Below are positions 45,401-55,287 of a DNA stretch of 64,000 bases, piece by piece (position 1 is the first letter of the stretch; each line of letters begins with the position of its first letter). The notes under the pieces are model-generated. The model ran no database searches and had not been told where the DNA came from. It worked only from the letters and a program-made list of their open reading frames with translations. Source of the DNA: Pisaster brevispinus. Its lineage: Eukaryota > Echinodermata > Asteroidea > Forcipulatida > Asteriidae. Where the stretch lies: positions 7,266,768-7,330,767 of the forward strand of contig JAMKCF010000018.1 of assembly GCA_023634235.1 (NCBI GenBank). The letters are read 5' to 3'. Both the position numbers and the translations under genes were made by a program.

Positions 45401-48400
45401 GGTTAATCTCACATGGTATTTCAGCTGGTAACCTTATTCTGATAACCATGTGCTTAGCTGTGTTTTGTGCTTAAACTGCTCCATGAAATTGGTCCCAGTG
45501 CAAATCATGTGGTAAGATTTAGTCGTTAATATTTCTTAATACAGGCACGAAGCCATGACGGACCTTATAGCTTTGCTAGATAGCTTGGTTGATGTCAACG
45601 GTCGTATCAAAGTTACTGGAGTGTATGACAAAGTGGCTGCCCTGTCAGATGAAGAGGCCAAGCTGTACGACAACATCGACTTTGACTTGGTAAGTGATGG
45701 CCCAACTGATGATGTATGCCCAACTTCAGACGTCTCTAAGAGCATTCAAATGTGGGGAAACGCCTTGCTTTAATTGCAGACACAGATTACCAACCGAAGT
45801 AGCATGTAATGTGCCATAATTGTCACTGGTTCCCTGAGGATTATATCCTTAGTACATAATTTGTTTCTGTTGTACATGTTGTATGAAACTGTTTGCCATT
45901 TTTTGTAGACACTAGGTGGCGGCAGACTTGCAGGTTAATTGGTTGTTCTCGAAAATGACGTAAACAGTGGGAATTCAACTTGTTTCTCCACTGCCACCTT
46001 GCAGTCCAAAGTCTTGCATCTGATGATCTTTTGCTCATGGAATAACATGGAATTGGAATTACATGGCAACAGAGGTCACGACCTCTGTTGCCCCTGGTCT
46101 TGGCCTTGGTGCCCCTTCAAAAGTTTCCCATAGACTTTAAGATCTTCCAATGGAAGTGTCCTTTGCAAAAAGGAAAAATGGCATTGACCTCCCAAGGATG
46201 AAAAGTGCCAGGTCTGCTGAAGGTTACGTTGAATTATAAAAGTGTATTTTGATCACGTTTATTTACTGTTTGCTTTTCATTTCTTATTTGTGAATATCTT
46301 CTGTGTAATTTTAATATGATCATGATGAACTTGCTTTGATTTTTGATTGTTTGTACTTGTTGGCCATTGGGACTACTGATGTAGTCAATGTTTATAGATT
46401 TTGATCTTTTTTCAAATTTGTTTTTATGCGTACCATAACTTGTGTTTAACCCATGATACGCTAAATAATAGTCCCCAATGCAAATTTAACATATGTTCAT
46501 AAACCATGTGACCCGTGACATCACATGTTTACAAAAGAGCCACAGAGCCTGGACTTCCTGCAGGCACGATTTGTACAAAGCCCAATGGTAGAAAACATAA
46601 AGTCGTATATTTGCATGGAGATTGCGCTGTCTGATTTGTATCAACTTTTTGGTATGAATAATGAGGGTATATCTCTTGCCTGCCAGTGATGCCCTGGAAT
46701 GTACAAGGTCACTCTTTTTTGTGAGCGAAAGGTTACATGGTCGATACTGTTGAGTTATTCCTTGCTGTTCATTTCTTATTTGTGTGTGTCTTTGAGTATG
46801 TTTAATATGATGAAATTGCTTAAATGCTGATTGTAATGTGTTTTTTTCTATTTACTTGGGTTTGAACAAAGAAAATTTAGGGTTTTTTTCTGTGCTATTG
46901 TGGATATTGTATGGATTATGTGCAACTTAAATTAATTGTTTTATTGTGTATTGATAATTGTAAGTGTTTTAATCTTTTTCAATCACTCAGCTTGTATTGC
47001 TACCATAATGCAGAGTTCTCCCCCAAATTCTGCGGTGGGGTGGGGAGGGGGGGGGGGGTGGGCATTCTGGACCCAAATTTTAGAAGTTTGGCCTAAGCAT
47101 GCTGAATTGAACAGAGATCCTTGGAATGTTTTCACTTCCTCATTATCTGGGTTGTAAAAGCCCTACTGTGCAATCTGGGGCATTCTGAATGGTTTTATCA
47201 TGATGATTTTTGTGAATTTGATTTGAAGTAAAACAAATGTTTAATAATTGTGTGATATACCTGCCGCTATTTGCAGACCGGCCGCTACTGCAAGTTTCCC
47301 AGGTAAACATCCACTGTATAACGTTGTTGTTCACACATTTCCGTGAACTTACCTGGTAAGTCTGCTGCCACCTAGTGTCCAAAAAGGTCTCCCATCGAAG
47401 TTAGTCAAAAAACAATAATTGACCGAATTTGCTTTGATTCACAGGAGGAGTATCGTCAGGAGATTGGCACAACGCGGCTGTTACACGACACCAAGCAGAA
47501 GATACTGCAACATCGCTGGAGGAACCCTTGCTTGTCAATCCATGGTAAGGAAAGGTCATACAGAGGTGTACGCCGTGCTTGACGTCACAGCGCTGCAGTC
47601 TAATCAAGACATTGCATATAGTGAAGATAATTTTGAGAAGTTCCTGCGATCCACAAATCTACTCCGCTGCACCAGATAAGACTTATCAAGTTATAAGCCA
47701 CAAAGGAAACTGACTGGGTTAAGTTTTCTTACAATTTGGGGTTGAACAAAGAAAAATTATTACTGGAGGGGGATTTGAACCAACGACCTCCGGTTTAATG
47801 TGCCAGCGCTCCACTAACTGAGCTATCTACATGATCTAGTCCTATGTTGGCGGTCTCCCTATTTTGTCAGTAAGCTTTGTTCGGGGTGCCAATCGGAAGC
47901 TGGTAACTGCCGTGAACTCTGGCTACACGACAGTTAGCGGTTAATTGTTATCAGTATTATCTTTACCTTTAAACTAACAAGAACAACTTGATTTGAAATT
48001 TCCAGGTATCCAGGGAGCCTTTGATGGTGCAGGTTCCAAGACGGTAATCCCTCGCAAAGTCATCGGCAAATTCTCCATCCGTCTGGTTCCCCACCAGTGC
48101 CCTGCGGAAATAGACCAGCTGGTCACCAAGTACCTGAATGAAATACATGCCAACCGCGGCTCACCGAACAAAGTGACGTAAGTAAGATTTGAAAACTTTT
48201 GGGGTGGGGGGAAACCGCCTGGAAGTTTGTGTGTTTATTTCTCTGAACTGTGTAGTATTGTTGTTACTATTCTTTAGGAGGCTGTTGGTTCAAATACCGT
48301 TCTAGTCAATTTGTCTTTGTTCGACCTCAAATTATTAACAAATTTGACCAGTCAGTTTCCCCTGTTGTTTATTACTTGATATTTGAAATCAAAAAAACTT

Positions 48401-50750
48401 GCATCCCCTTAAGGTGATCCCGTGGCTGCCGCTTCCCAGGTTGTATCGTAAACTTGGGTTGGATCCCTGACTACACTGCAGCTCATGGTTATACATGTAT
48501 ATGGCTTCTGACAAAATAAGGAGACCGCTAGCACAGGGCTAAATAGCTCCGGCGCGTTAAACTGTAGGTCGTTGGTTCAAATCCCGCTCCAATAAATTTG
48601 TCTTTGTTCAACCCCAAATTATTTTAAAATGATCCGCTCAGTTTCCCTTGTTTTTTATAAATTGATATTATTTATGCGCAGAGTTTCCTCCGGTCATTTG
48701 GGAGAAAGTTGGTTGAGTGACTTTGACCACCCTCACTACATGGCTGGACGCAGGGCCGTCAAGACAGGTAAGGCCCTCAAATCAATGATGGATTCTTATT
48801 TAACCTAGGTTTGCCTTAATAGGGTTTTAAGGTTTTTGTTTTTTTATGAAAATGTATTCAACTGTCATTATTGTCATATTATATTTATTAACAATTTTCT
48901 TACTGTTGCTTTTGATGACATTTCTGCCATTGTTATTACTTTTATTATATTATTTACATGTTTTATCAATGTTGAAACTTTTACTATTATTATTATTTCT
49001 GCAACTATTGTTACTGTTACTATATCTATATATATTATCGATGTAAAACCATTTCTGCTATTATTCCCAGTTACTATAGACCATGTGACCTGTGACATCA
49101 GAGCCAATAGAGGGAATAAAACATCAGATATTGGAGAATGCACCTTGTCTGATTTTTATTCCCTTTTGATACATTGTATGAAGAAAGAGGACGAATCTTA
49201 AACCTTGTTCAGCTGTTATTTTTTATAACTGTTGAATTTATGTGTTAATTATGACACAAATTGTAAATTCTCCCATATGAGCAGTGTAGTATCTTGCCTG
49301 CCAGTAAGGCCCTGGAATGTACAAGGTCACTCTTATTGTTACATAGTTTATTACTAGTACTATTACTAGTACATGTAGTACTAGTACTAGTACTAGTACT
49401 AGTACTATTACTAGTACTACTACTACTACTATTATTACTATTTCTATTACTGTTACTGTTACTATTACTATTATTATTACTCTTACTACTACTACTATTA
49501 TTATTGTTACTATTACTATTACCTGTTACTATTACTACTACCATTATAACTACTATTGTTATAACTATACTTCTACAGCCTTGTTTGTTTTTGATCCAAT
49601 CCAATGTGACTTACAATCATCTTTGTTGATGAATGTGTGAATGGTTTTAGGTTGTCTGCATTTCTATAGAAGCCACTCCCCCCCCCCATATTAGTTGGTT
49701 CTTTCGCTTCGTTTCTAGAATTAGATATTCCATTGATGTATTTATTGTCTTTGACTTTAAACTACAGTTATTTTGTGACTGTGTAATGTTTCCTCTACTT
49801 TTAAGGGGAAACAATGTTAGTGTTGGATTCTTGTGTAAATTGTTGTGCTTACTAGCTTTGTGAAATTAAGGCTACATCTGAATTAGCGGCTACAGCTACG
49901 AATGTGGCTAAGGGTGTTGCTAAGGATTTACTATACTTCAATGCATGATGACACGGAAATCTAGCTTTAGTCGTAGCTGTACACGCCAATTAGGACTTGA
50001 CCTGAGATTCATTTTAAAATATGGCCATTTGTTGCTTTGCAGTTTTTGGCATGGAGCCTGACATGACCCGAGAAGGGGGCAGTATACCGGTTACGCTGAC
50101 ACTTCAAAACGCCACGCAGAAGAACGTGATGCTACTGCCGATGGGAGCCTGCGATGACAGCGCGCACTCCCAGAACGAGAAAATGGATCGGTCCAACTAC
50201 ATCAATGGGGTAAATGCAAGGGAGTCTAGCCCCAAGACTCCTTAATGTCCCACCTCTTTGTTTCCCAGCTACTCTGGGTTCATCAGGCCATTTATTTTAT
50301 TTTTGTTTTCATTTGGGGATCAACATGTGGCATGGTGTACCCCCACTTCTATTGTGTCTTTCTTGTGTTCTGGGAATCTCAAGAATTCTTCAGAGGATTT
50401 TAAGGGGGGGGGTACTTCTGTACAAGAGGAAAAGAAAGTATGGGAACATTGGAGGGGGGGGTACACCCTCTGCCACATATCGGGTAGGGTATATGTATTT
50501 TTTTTTACTGTTTGATATTATTAACTCTACTTAGGTCAGGACCAGTTTTGAGGGAATACAAATTATTATCTGTTATCCATTATTCATTTCTCAATGTTAT
50601 AGTGTAGATAGGTCAGCTGACTTGTACAAGTTTATGAGTCAAGAAAAACTGCAATGCATTATTTAATTCCTATAAATGTTTTTTTATATTTTTTATTTCT
50701 AGGCCAAGCTCATCGGAGCCTACTTTGAAGAAGTCGCTAAACTGGATTAA
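36457..50750 (+). CDS. CNDP2: cytosolic non-specific dipeptidase (M20 metallopeptidase), complete, 13 coding exons
   Basis: Exons: 36457-36488, 39837-39960, 41306-41482, 42585-42740, 44205-44285, 44696-44769, 45101-45175, 45545-45689, 47445-47544, 48006-48177, 48682-48767, 50043-50209, 50703-50750. They join in phase to 478 codons plus TAA (human CNDP2 has 475). The enzyme hydrolyses dipeptides such as Cys-Gly in the cytosol as a homodimer with two metal ions. By family knowledge the metal ligands are His103 and Asp136 (GHLDVQP; STDDKGP), Glu171 ([10 protein letters not shown]), Asp199 (CISDNYW) and His449 ([10 protein letters not shown]). Asp105 and Glu170 are catalytic, and His232 ([10 protein letters not shown]) reaches the partner subunit's site. 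All are present at a constant +4 offset from human numbering. It starts [10 protein letters not shown] with no signal peptide, fitting a cytosolic enzyme rather than secreted CNDP1. Intron 1 (3.3 kb) holds a minisatellite; other introns carry SINEs. The donor after exon 3 (GTCTTG) is weak. Confidence 0.97.
37324..37934. mobile_element. foldback element with nested palindromes, CNDP2 intron 1
   Basis: Left arm 37324-37442 and right arm 37867-37934 are inverted copies (GTTCTGCCCCAACTTGACAA against GTTCCGTCCCAACTTGACAA; GTTAAAGTTGGGGC; TCCCAACTATAGTTGGGATC). Inside the arms the 16-bp palindrome CCCAACTATAGTTGGG occurs at 37350, 37422 and 37873, with a one-mismatch form at 37372. The ~420-bp centre has no recognised transposase. 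Confidence 0.8.
38392..39475. repeat. 30-bp minisatellite in CNDP2 intron 1 (about 29 units)
   Basis: Unit CTGGGCTTACTAACTCACCT then CTTGGACCCC, with few variants (TTGGGACC, TTGTACC, CCTTGG). It is interrupted at 39084-39291 by an inserted element and continues after it. Confidence 0.97.
39084..39291. mobile_element. 208-bp terminal-inverted-repeat element inserted in the minisatellite
   Basis: Ends TTCGCTCGGCCCCAGCG and CGCTGGGGACGAGCGAA are inverted repeats (16 of 17). The flanks carry the same 9 bp, ACTAACTCA, at 39075-39083 and 39292-39300, a target-site duplication of minisatellite sequence. Non-coding, so a MITE moved by another element's transposase; a 9-bp duplication suits Mutator-like or, less well, hAT-like enzymes. 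Confidence 0.88.
39495..39720 (-). mobile_element. SINE-C copy, CNDP2 intron 1
   Basis: TTTTGCATCGGGGATAATGA, TACTCAGTACTTTTCCAAGT, then the tRNA-like GTGGGATTCGAACCCAAGAC and TCTTACCACTAAATCACTGG. A scrap of another copy follows at 39725-39785. Confidence 0.85.
40492..40700 (+). mobile_element. SINE-B-like copy (variant), CNDP2 intron 2
   Basis: GATTCGAGTCCCGGTCGTGA (B box), ACACTTGTGTCC, AGCAAGACACTTTAAAACCA, GGATGGGACGTAAAGCCCTT, AATGCACGTAAAAGAACCCA, CCTGATGTTCCTGGTTTGAT. The core resembles SINE-B but the 3' end differs. A fragment of the same type lies at 42390-42480. Confidence 0.75.
40900..41240. repeat. family F repeat plus local duplication, CNDP2 intron 2
   Basis: TTGGCGGCTACAGCTGCGGC and GTCATAGCCGTAACTGCC are F-type arms. 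A ~180-bp segment containing GAAGTATAGTACGCCCCTAG, TGTCCAATAG and CAACAAAAACAGGATCA is duplicated in tandem, with the second copy abutting exon 3. Confidence 0.7.
41500..41860 (-). mobile_element. two SINE-C copies in tandem, CNDP2 intron 3
   Basis: The first (41500-41720) is near complete: AGATGTAATATTTGCATCGG, CACCGATGTG, GCTTTCCCGAGCTCTGTGAA, GTGGGATTCGAACCAACGAC, CTTACCACTAGACCACCGAG. The second (41745-41860) repeats the first 100 bp almost identically. Confidence 0.88.
41970..42190. repeat. family E repeat, CNDP2 intron 3
   Basis: CAAAAGTCACATGTGAAAGT, TTTAGCGAGGTGACGGCAGG, TACCAACCGCATCTCTG, GCGAACGGACACCAACCCTC, AGAAATC..GATTCATG, as at 16600 and 56865. Confidence 0.85.
42741..44204. 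other. CNDP2 intron 4 content
   Basis: Includes repeated CCTTGTGGGG/CCATAGACTTTGT-type segments at 43320-43650, a short (AC)n at 43500-43520, and a 71-codon + frame (43715-43930) starting [20 protein letters not shown]. The acidic-Ser start recalls transposase N-termini, but no catalytic domain follows. Confidence 0.45.
44470..44662. mobile_element. family D fragment followed by SINE-B head, CNDP2 intron 5
   Basis: GGCAGGTTATCAGCCAAAAA and GCTAGTGCCCTGCTAAC belong to D. From 44577, CGGGACTCGAGCCGGCACTC..GCTCTTAACCGCTCGGCCAT is the tRNA-Ser/Leu-like head of a SINE-B on the minus strand. It ends 34 bp before exon 6. Confidence 0.75.
45365..45498. mobile_element. family D element, CNDP2 intron 7
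   Basis: TTAGCAAAAATAAGCAGGCA, CAGCTGGTAACCTTATTCTG and GCTCCATGAAATTGGTCCC. It ends about 45 bp before exon 8. A SINE-C-like tRNA scrap (GGGATTCGAACCTGCGACCC) precedes it at 45283. Confidence 0.7.
45690..47444. other. CNDP2 intron 8 content
   Basis: 1.75 kb without coding exons. Holds half copies of MITE M (CTAGGTGGCGGCAGACTTGC at 45912; GTCTGCTGCCACCTAGTGTC at 47361), a family L repeat at 46495-46730 (CCATGTGACCCGTGACATCA..GCCCTGGAATGTACAAGGTC), and a G-rich tract near 47040-47060. Confidence 0.6.
47690..47935 (-). mobile_element. SINE-A copy, CNDP2 intron 9
   Basis: AAGCCACAAAGGAAACTGAC, GGATTTGAACCAACGACCTC, AACTGAGCTATC, CCTATGTTGGCGGTCTCCCT, in the order of the 21211 copy; the tRNA head carries a short insertion. 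Confidence 0.88.
48279..48670 (+). mobile_element. two SINE-A copies, CNDP2 intron 10
   Basis: A truncated copy (48279-48380) is followed by a fuller one (48385-48670), both plus-oriented. The second runs CCCCTTAAGGTGATCCCGTG, the tRNA-like TAGCTCCGGCGCGTTAAACT, GTCGTTGGTTCAAATCCCGC, CAATTTGTCTTTG-like spacer and CAGTTTCCCTTGTTTTTTAT. Its end lies only about 12 bp from exon 11. Confidence 0.88.
49075..49345. repeat. family L repeat, CNDP2 intron 11
   Basis: GACCATGTGACCTGTGACAT, CTTGTCTGATTTTTAT, CTTGCCTGCCAGTAAGGCCC, TGGAATGTACAAGGTCACTC. Same blocks as 46495-46730. Confidence 0.75.
49370..49560. repeat. (TACTAG)n and (TAC/TAT)n microsatellite
   Basis: Clean TACTAG hexamers pass into impure ATT/ACT triplets. 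Produces false poly-Leu and Asn/Ser-rich frames. Confidence 0.92.
49865..50000. repeat. family F foldback repeat, CNDP2 intron 11
   Basis: GAATTAGCGGCTACAGCTAC at the left pairs with GTCGTAGCTGTACACGCCAA at the right; TACTATACTTCAATGCATGA in the middle as at 40960. Ends about 40 bp before exon 12. Confidence 0.75.
50310..50490. repeat. family I repeat, CNDP2 intron 12
   Basis: GATCAACATGTGGCATGGTG, TACCCCCACTTCTATTGTGT, GGAATCTCAAGAATTCTTCA, G runs, CACCCTCTGCC. Second copy of the 5346 element. Confidence 0.75.
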
Positions 50751-50853
50751 AGATCTCCATGAACGGTTTTAAAAGAACATCAACTTGGATTGAAAGCTAA
50801 TTTCTTTGGGGACAACTTTGAAGATGCCACTGAACTGGATGCCAGTTTTCATT

Positions 50854-50876
50854 AATAAACGAAGCACATTAATAAA
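50854..50876 (+). terminator. two poly(A) signals of CNDP2
   Basis: AATAAA at 50854-50859 and again at 50871-50876, 104 and 121 nt past the stop codon. They make a short 3' UTR likely, ending before or within the tandem repeat that follows. Confidence 0.6.
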
Positions 50877-50914
50877 AGAAGCACATTAAAAACTTTGGAG
50901 AGAGAACCAACATC

Positions 50915-51625
50915 AACTCGGATCGACACTTACAATATAACCTCCAAGTACTTAACAATATCACTTATATTCTATATGTATGCTAAACTGGATTGATAAG
51001 TTTCAAGAGAACTAGCATGTTTAACCAAGTGATATAAATAATTTGGATTGCCTAATTATTACCAGATTTGTTGCCTCCTTGACTTTTAAACTGGTTCAGC
51101 CAGATTTAAAAAGATACCAAACTTGCTTTCTGAAAGTAATTCTATCAAGTAATACTAGGTTTGACACTTGCAATATAACCTGTATGTACTAATAACAACT
51201 ATCACTTATAACCTATGCTAAACTGGATCGATAAGTTTCAAGAGAACTAGCATGTTTAACCAAGTGATATAAAGAATTTGGATTGCCTAATTATTACCAG
51301 ATTTGTTGCCTCCTTGACTTTTAAACTGGTTCAGCCAGATTTAAAAAGATACCAAACTTGCTTTCTGAAAGTAATTCTATCAAGTAATACTAGGTTTGAC
51401 ACTTGCAATATAACCTGCATGTACTTAACAACTATCACTTATAACCTACATGTATGCTAAACTGGATTGATAAGTTTCAAGAGAACGAGCATGTTTAACT
51501 AAACCTAGTGATATAAAGAATTTGGATTGCCTAATTATTACCAGATTTGTTGCCCTCTTGACTTTTAAACTGGTTCAACTAGTTTTAAAAAGATAACTAA
51601 CTTGCTTTCTGAAAGTAATTTTATC
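50915..51625. repeat. 237-bp tandem repeat just after CNDP2 (about 2.7 copies)
   Basis: GCTAAACTGGATTGATAAGT recurs at 50982, 51217 and 51456, each followed by AAGAGAAC.AGCATGTTTAA, TTTGGATTGCCTAATTATTA and GACACTTGCAATATAACC. Copies 1 and 2 are nearly identical. The unit's AAACTGGATT also occurs at the CNDP2 stop (AAACTGGATTAA), so the duplication may have started from 3' UTR sequence. Confidence 0.92.
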
Positions 51626-52014
51626 AATACTTGGTTTATAAACCGCTACAGTACTTTGTTTTTATATTCTTGCTTCCTTTCTTACAGTGCGACTGCAACA
51701 ATTACAATTTCTATCAGTATTGTAATTCAAATTTATTTGAAAATATGCAAACTAATGGATTAAAAATAGTCTGCCTTTACATTTCCTTGCCACCCCACCA
51801 TCAAATGGAAATAATTATTAAGATATATGCACAGTTTCATCGTTCATGAGTGTTTGAATGGACACTGCACAAATAAATGGTCAGTTGACGTCAGAGAGCT
51901 AATTTGCATATTGATCACATGCCCGCGTTGTACACTGGTAGAGAAATGGCATTGTAAACTTTCCATATTTCAAGCTGTGAGAATTCAGTTTTCAAGCTAG
52001 TGCGATGATTTCAA
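51626..52014. other. intergenic, nothing recognised
   Basis: No gene or recognised repeat. Confidence 0.4.
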
Positions 52015-52195
52015 CCTGGGTCTAATTTCATAAAGCAGTTTTGCATGAAAATATTGCTTAGCAAAAAATGAGTGGGGCACCATTCGCAACAATGCGAACT
52101 TTTTGGAATGTCGGCTGGTAACCAGTTTCTGCTGAGCATGATTTTTCTGTGTTTAGCAAGTTTTTGTGCTTACAGGCGTTATGAAATTGGGCTGC
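52015..52195. mobile_element. family D foldback element, complete
   Basis: GGGTCTAATTTCATAAAGCA at the left and GGCGTTATGAAATTGGGCTG at the right; GTGGGGCACCATTCGCAAC, TCGGCTGGTAACCAGTTTCT and GCTGAGCATGATTTTTCTGT inside. Confidence 0.85.
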
Positions 52196-52929
52196 TGACG
52201 GATGACTTAAGTCTTGAAGTAGGGTCTCAGCTCTGCGGTCAATACTCTGTGGAAATACCATTCAAGTTTGTTGGCTTTTTGCAGCCAAAATTATTCCAAA
52301 ATATCATAATTATGCAAGACTCATTTTACATTGCTCATCACAGTGTGGGTATTAATAGGAAGTAACTACATGTATACCTAGTACACTTGCAGAAATCTCT
52401 TTTGGGAGGAGTGTTGTATTCTCCCATTAATTTCTTTCTCAAAATGTGCCTTTTTTTCAAAGGATTTCTGTACATTCCAGATTTTAAAAATGTCAAGAAA
52501 TGTACTTTCAAGAATAGTTGTGCCGTCTTTTAGTTCCTTTCAGTAGTTTTCTAACAGTTTCATTTGAATCGACTTTCTTCTGCGAAATGTCATCAGAATG
52601 TAAGGCAGTAGGAATTTTGCAGACCCAACAGTGTATCACTGGTACCTGATCTTACTATCCTCGACAAAAAAATAGAAAATGCATCATTTCTAAGCCTTAT
52701 AGAATGTTGTTTGGGGGCTCATTATATTTTACCAATTAAGAAAATATAATCATGCATTAAAATTGAATTAAATTTTGATGACTCAATTAATAAGACAACG
52801 TTTTTAGTTTGAGCGTATATTTGTTGTGAGTCAACTCAAAGTGTATTACTTACGGATCGCGTAGTAACGCAACATGAATACAAAAATCGCAGCTCTTATC
52901 GTGACGGGTACATGTACATGATAGTTATC
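52196..52929. other. intergenic, nothing recognised
   Basis: AT-rich; no supported gene. Confidence 0.4.
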
Positions 52930-53045
52930 AGCGCTGGAGGACTCGAGACTGCTCCCCCTCGGACTCCCCCTCCCCCTCGGTCTCCCCCTCCCCCTCGGTC
53001 TCCCCCTTGGACTCGATGGGGAGGAATCGGGACAGCAGCGACCCC
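52930..53045. other. GC-rich short-repeat block, possibly coding on either strand
   Basis: CCCCCTCGG(A/T)CT units in a ~115-bp GC-rich island. Minus strand: one frame reads RGRPRGRGRPRGRGSPRG, which fits AT-hook cores (GRP in a basic context); another starts MEGVAAVPIPPHRVQGG with ATG in a good context (GCCATGG). Plus strand: APPRTPPPPRSPPPPRSPP. All three are driven by the same repeat, so I cannot choose, and it may be non-coding. Confidence 0.35.
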
Positions 53046-53969
53046 TTCCATGGCTTAGCAAAACACCCCAACTCTGAAATTTTGAGTTTTTATATACAAG
53101 ATCATTTCTAGGTAAATTGAGGGCAGTATTTTTCCATTTCAAAGTTCTAAAGTCATACTAAGTATGGTTCTGGAATGTAACATGTCTTATCTCGGCCTTT
53201 TTTTACACTTTTGTCCCTGCCCAGTTTGATAGCAAAACAGCTTATCTCTGTACTTGCTTTTCTCAAAATGTCGTTTTTTTAACTCGGCTGTTTTGCCACA
53301 AAAGGGCACTGATAATTATGCTCATGAAGAGTGAAAAACAAAGAAGCTTTGTGGTTTGAGTTCAAGCCACAGTCTCCAACTACTGTCTTTATTCAGAACG
53401 CCCCGGCTACCGAAATTTTGGCAAACTGGTCACATGAAAAAAAAGAACAATTTAGTTGCCTGCGACCGAGTGAAAGTAGTTCCCACGTACTTGTGCGACT
53501 GACGCTAAACCAATATCACTGATTGGTCAAAAGTTTATAGTGCACACCGTACGCTGTATGAATATTATGACTCTATGATGTATGTACATGATGAATATGA
53601 TATATGTATAGTTAGATAACTCACGTACGTACACGATAACTATTTTGTACGTACACAATAAGTTTAAATTTATTATGTACTTGCATGATAGTTACCATGT
53701 ACATACATGATAAGATTGGTTAAGATATCTGTTTTAGAGAGACAGGGATCCTAGGTTCCAATATCCTACTTTAGTTATTACAAGTCTCTGAAAGCCCTGA
53801 GTATTTGCTACTTGCACGGAGATGCCATGTGCGTGTAGAGCCTCGACTTCATGCTTTATTTATATGTTTATGGATCTGTTTGGATGAATGTGTCATTACA
53901 TTACCGTGACAATACAGTTATATACATGTAATGCTTCTATTTACTGCTGTCCCAAATTCAAGGCTCTGC
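53046..53969. other. intergenic with degenerate AT-rich tandem repeat
   Basis: At 53560-53725 TACGTACACGATAACTATTT- and TACATGATAG-type units recur with poor conservation. The phrase CATGATAGTTA also occurs at 52917. No gene supported. Confidence 0.5.
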
Positions 53970-54285
53970 ACGCCAGTGGCGTAGCCAGGGGGAAGGCTGC
54001 CAGGCCCCCCCCCCCCCCACAAAACAAAATAATGATAGTGTTTAGAAAACGAAACAGAAGACAGAAAAAAGGAAAATGCGTGTTCGTATAATCAAAATGT
54101 AGTGAACGATCGCAATCTGAATAGCTACCGCGGCCACAAAATGGCATTAGAGGAAGGTGGCCCCCTGCGTCCTTCCAAAATACATGTAGAAGCATAACCT
54201 CCTTCCCCACAAACCCATTTCTCTGCCCTCTGCCCCACCCCCCACCCCACCAAAAAAAGTCCTGGCTACGCCGCTGCTACTCGCA
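53970..54285. mobile_element. family J foldback element
   Basis: CACGCCAGTGGCGTAGCCAG then GGGG at the left and CCTGGCTACGCCGCTGCTAC at the right are inverted ends, each with a C-rich tract just inside. Non-coding centre. Confidence 0.8.
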
Positions 54286-55287
54286 AATGGCTGACCGTGC
54301 TCAGAGTGAATCATACATGGTGTTAGAGTGAAAACCAAGATATTAATAAATAATTAGTAAAGTACTCTTTGCATTTGGGATTTATCATGTACAAGCGATA
54401 TTTGAAAACCATTGACCAGCTTTAACAGAAAATACTGCTTAAAAAAGGTTAGTCTGCTAAGCGAAAGTTAGGTGGGAACTGAGTGAAACACTCTGCATTA
54501 TACAGCATTTTGGTAACCTATCAGTTGCACTTGATGATGACCCAATTTTCTCAGCAGTCATGGACTGACATACAGTAGCAAAACAAGGGTAAAATTGTAG
54601 GTGGGTTTGGGGGTACTACTGGCCAATTAAGACTGTGTTTTCCGTTTGCATTTCTCTTAAACAAGCCCCTTTCCAGCACTCTTTGCGACAAATTTAATAT
54701 TTCAAAAGTTTAGATTTCAAATGTGGTGGGGGGGGGGCACAGACATCATTTTTGGTAGCCCTCTTAGTTACTCCACTGCTGATGAATGTAAACAGGTCGA
54801 TGGAATGATATTTCAGTCCTACCCCACAATTCCACTTACCAATGATGTAATTTCCCTTCAAAACGCTCTGCGGTTCCCCAATCCCCCCCCCCTTTTGTTG
54901 GGGGAAAGTACAAAAAAAGTTATAAAAAATGTGTTTAAATATGATGCACAGGACATACAAAATAATCACATTTTTGTTCAATTTATTTTTTCCTTTGAGA
55001 AGTTTATTTTACATGTCAAACCTTTCCAATAACAATAAACATACATGTTACAAGAAAAAATGTACATTGTTATTTTGTTGTCATACATTGTAGTGTTAAA
55101 TGGACCCCTTGTCTTTTTACATGTACTGTCACTTGGCTTCATGCCCATGGCAAGTTTACATTTTTATTTATTTTTCAAATGTGAAAGGAAAGAAGAAAAC
55201 GAAATCACCCACTTTAATGTGGTGCAACTTTGGAATCGGACAAAATTTGTAGTCTATTCGTGGTTCACCTGGCATCATGCTGAGCAG
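54286..55287. other. intergenic with one family D copy
   Basis: D hallmarks at 54430-54560 (AACAGAAAATACTGCTT, GTCTGCTAAGCGAAAG, TTTTGGTAACCTATC, TTTTCTCAGCAGTC) and a G-run at 54727. No gene supported. Confidence 0.5.

Noticed and set aside
48836..49201. 121-codon Ile/Thr/Phe-rich frame in CNDP2 intron 11
   Set aside because: Low-complexity AT-rich sequence running into repeat L.
49245..49629. Poly-Leu and Asn/Ser-rich frames
   Set aside because: Translation of the TACTAG/TAC microsatellite.
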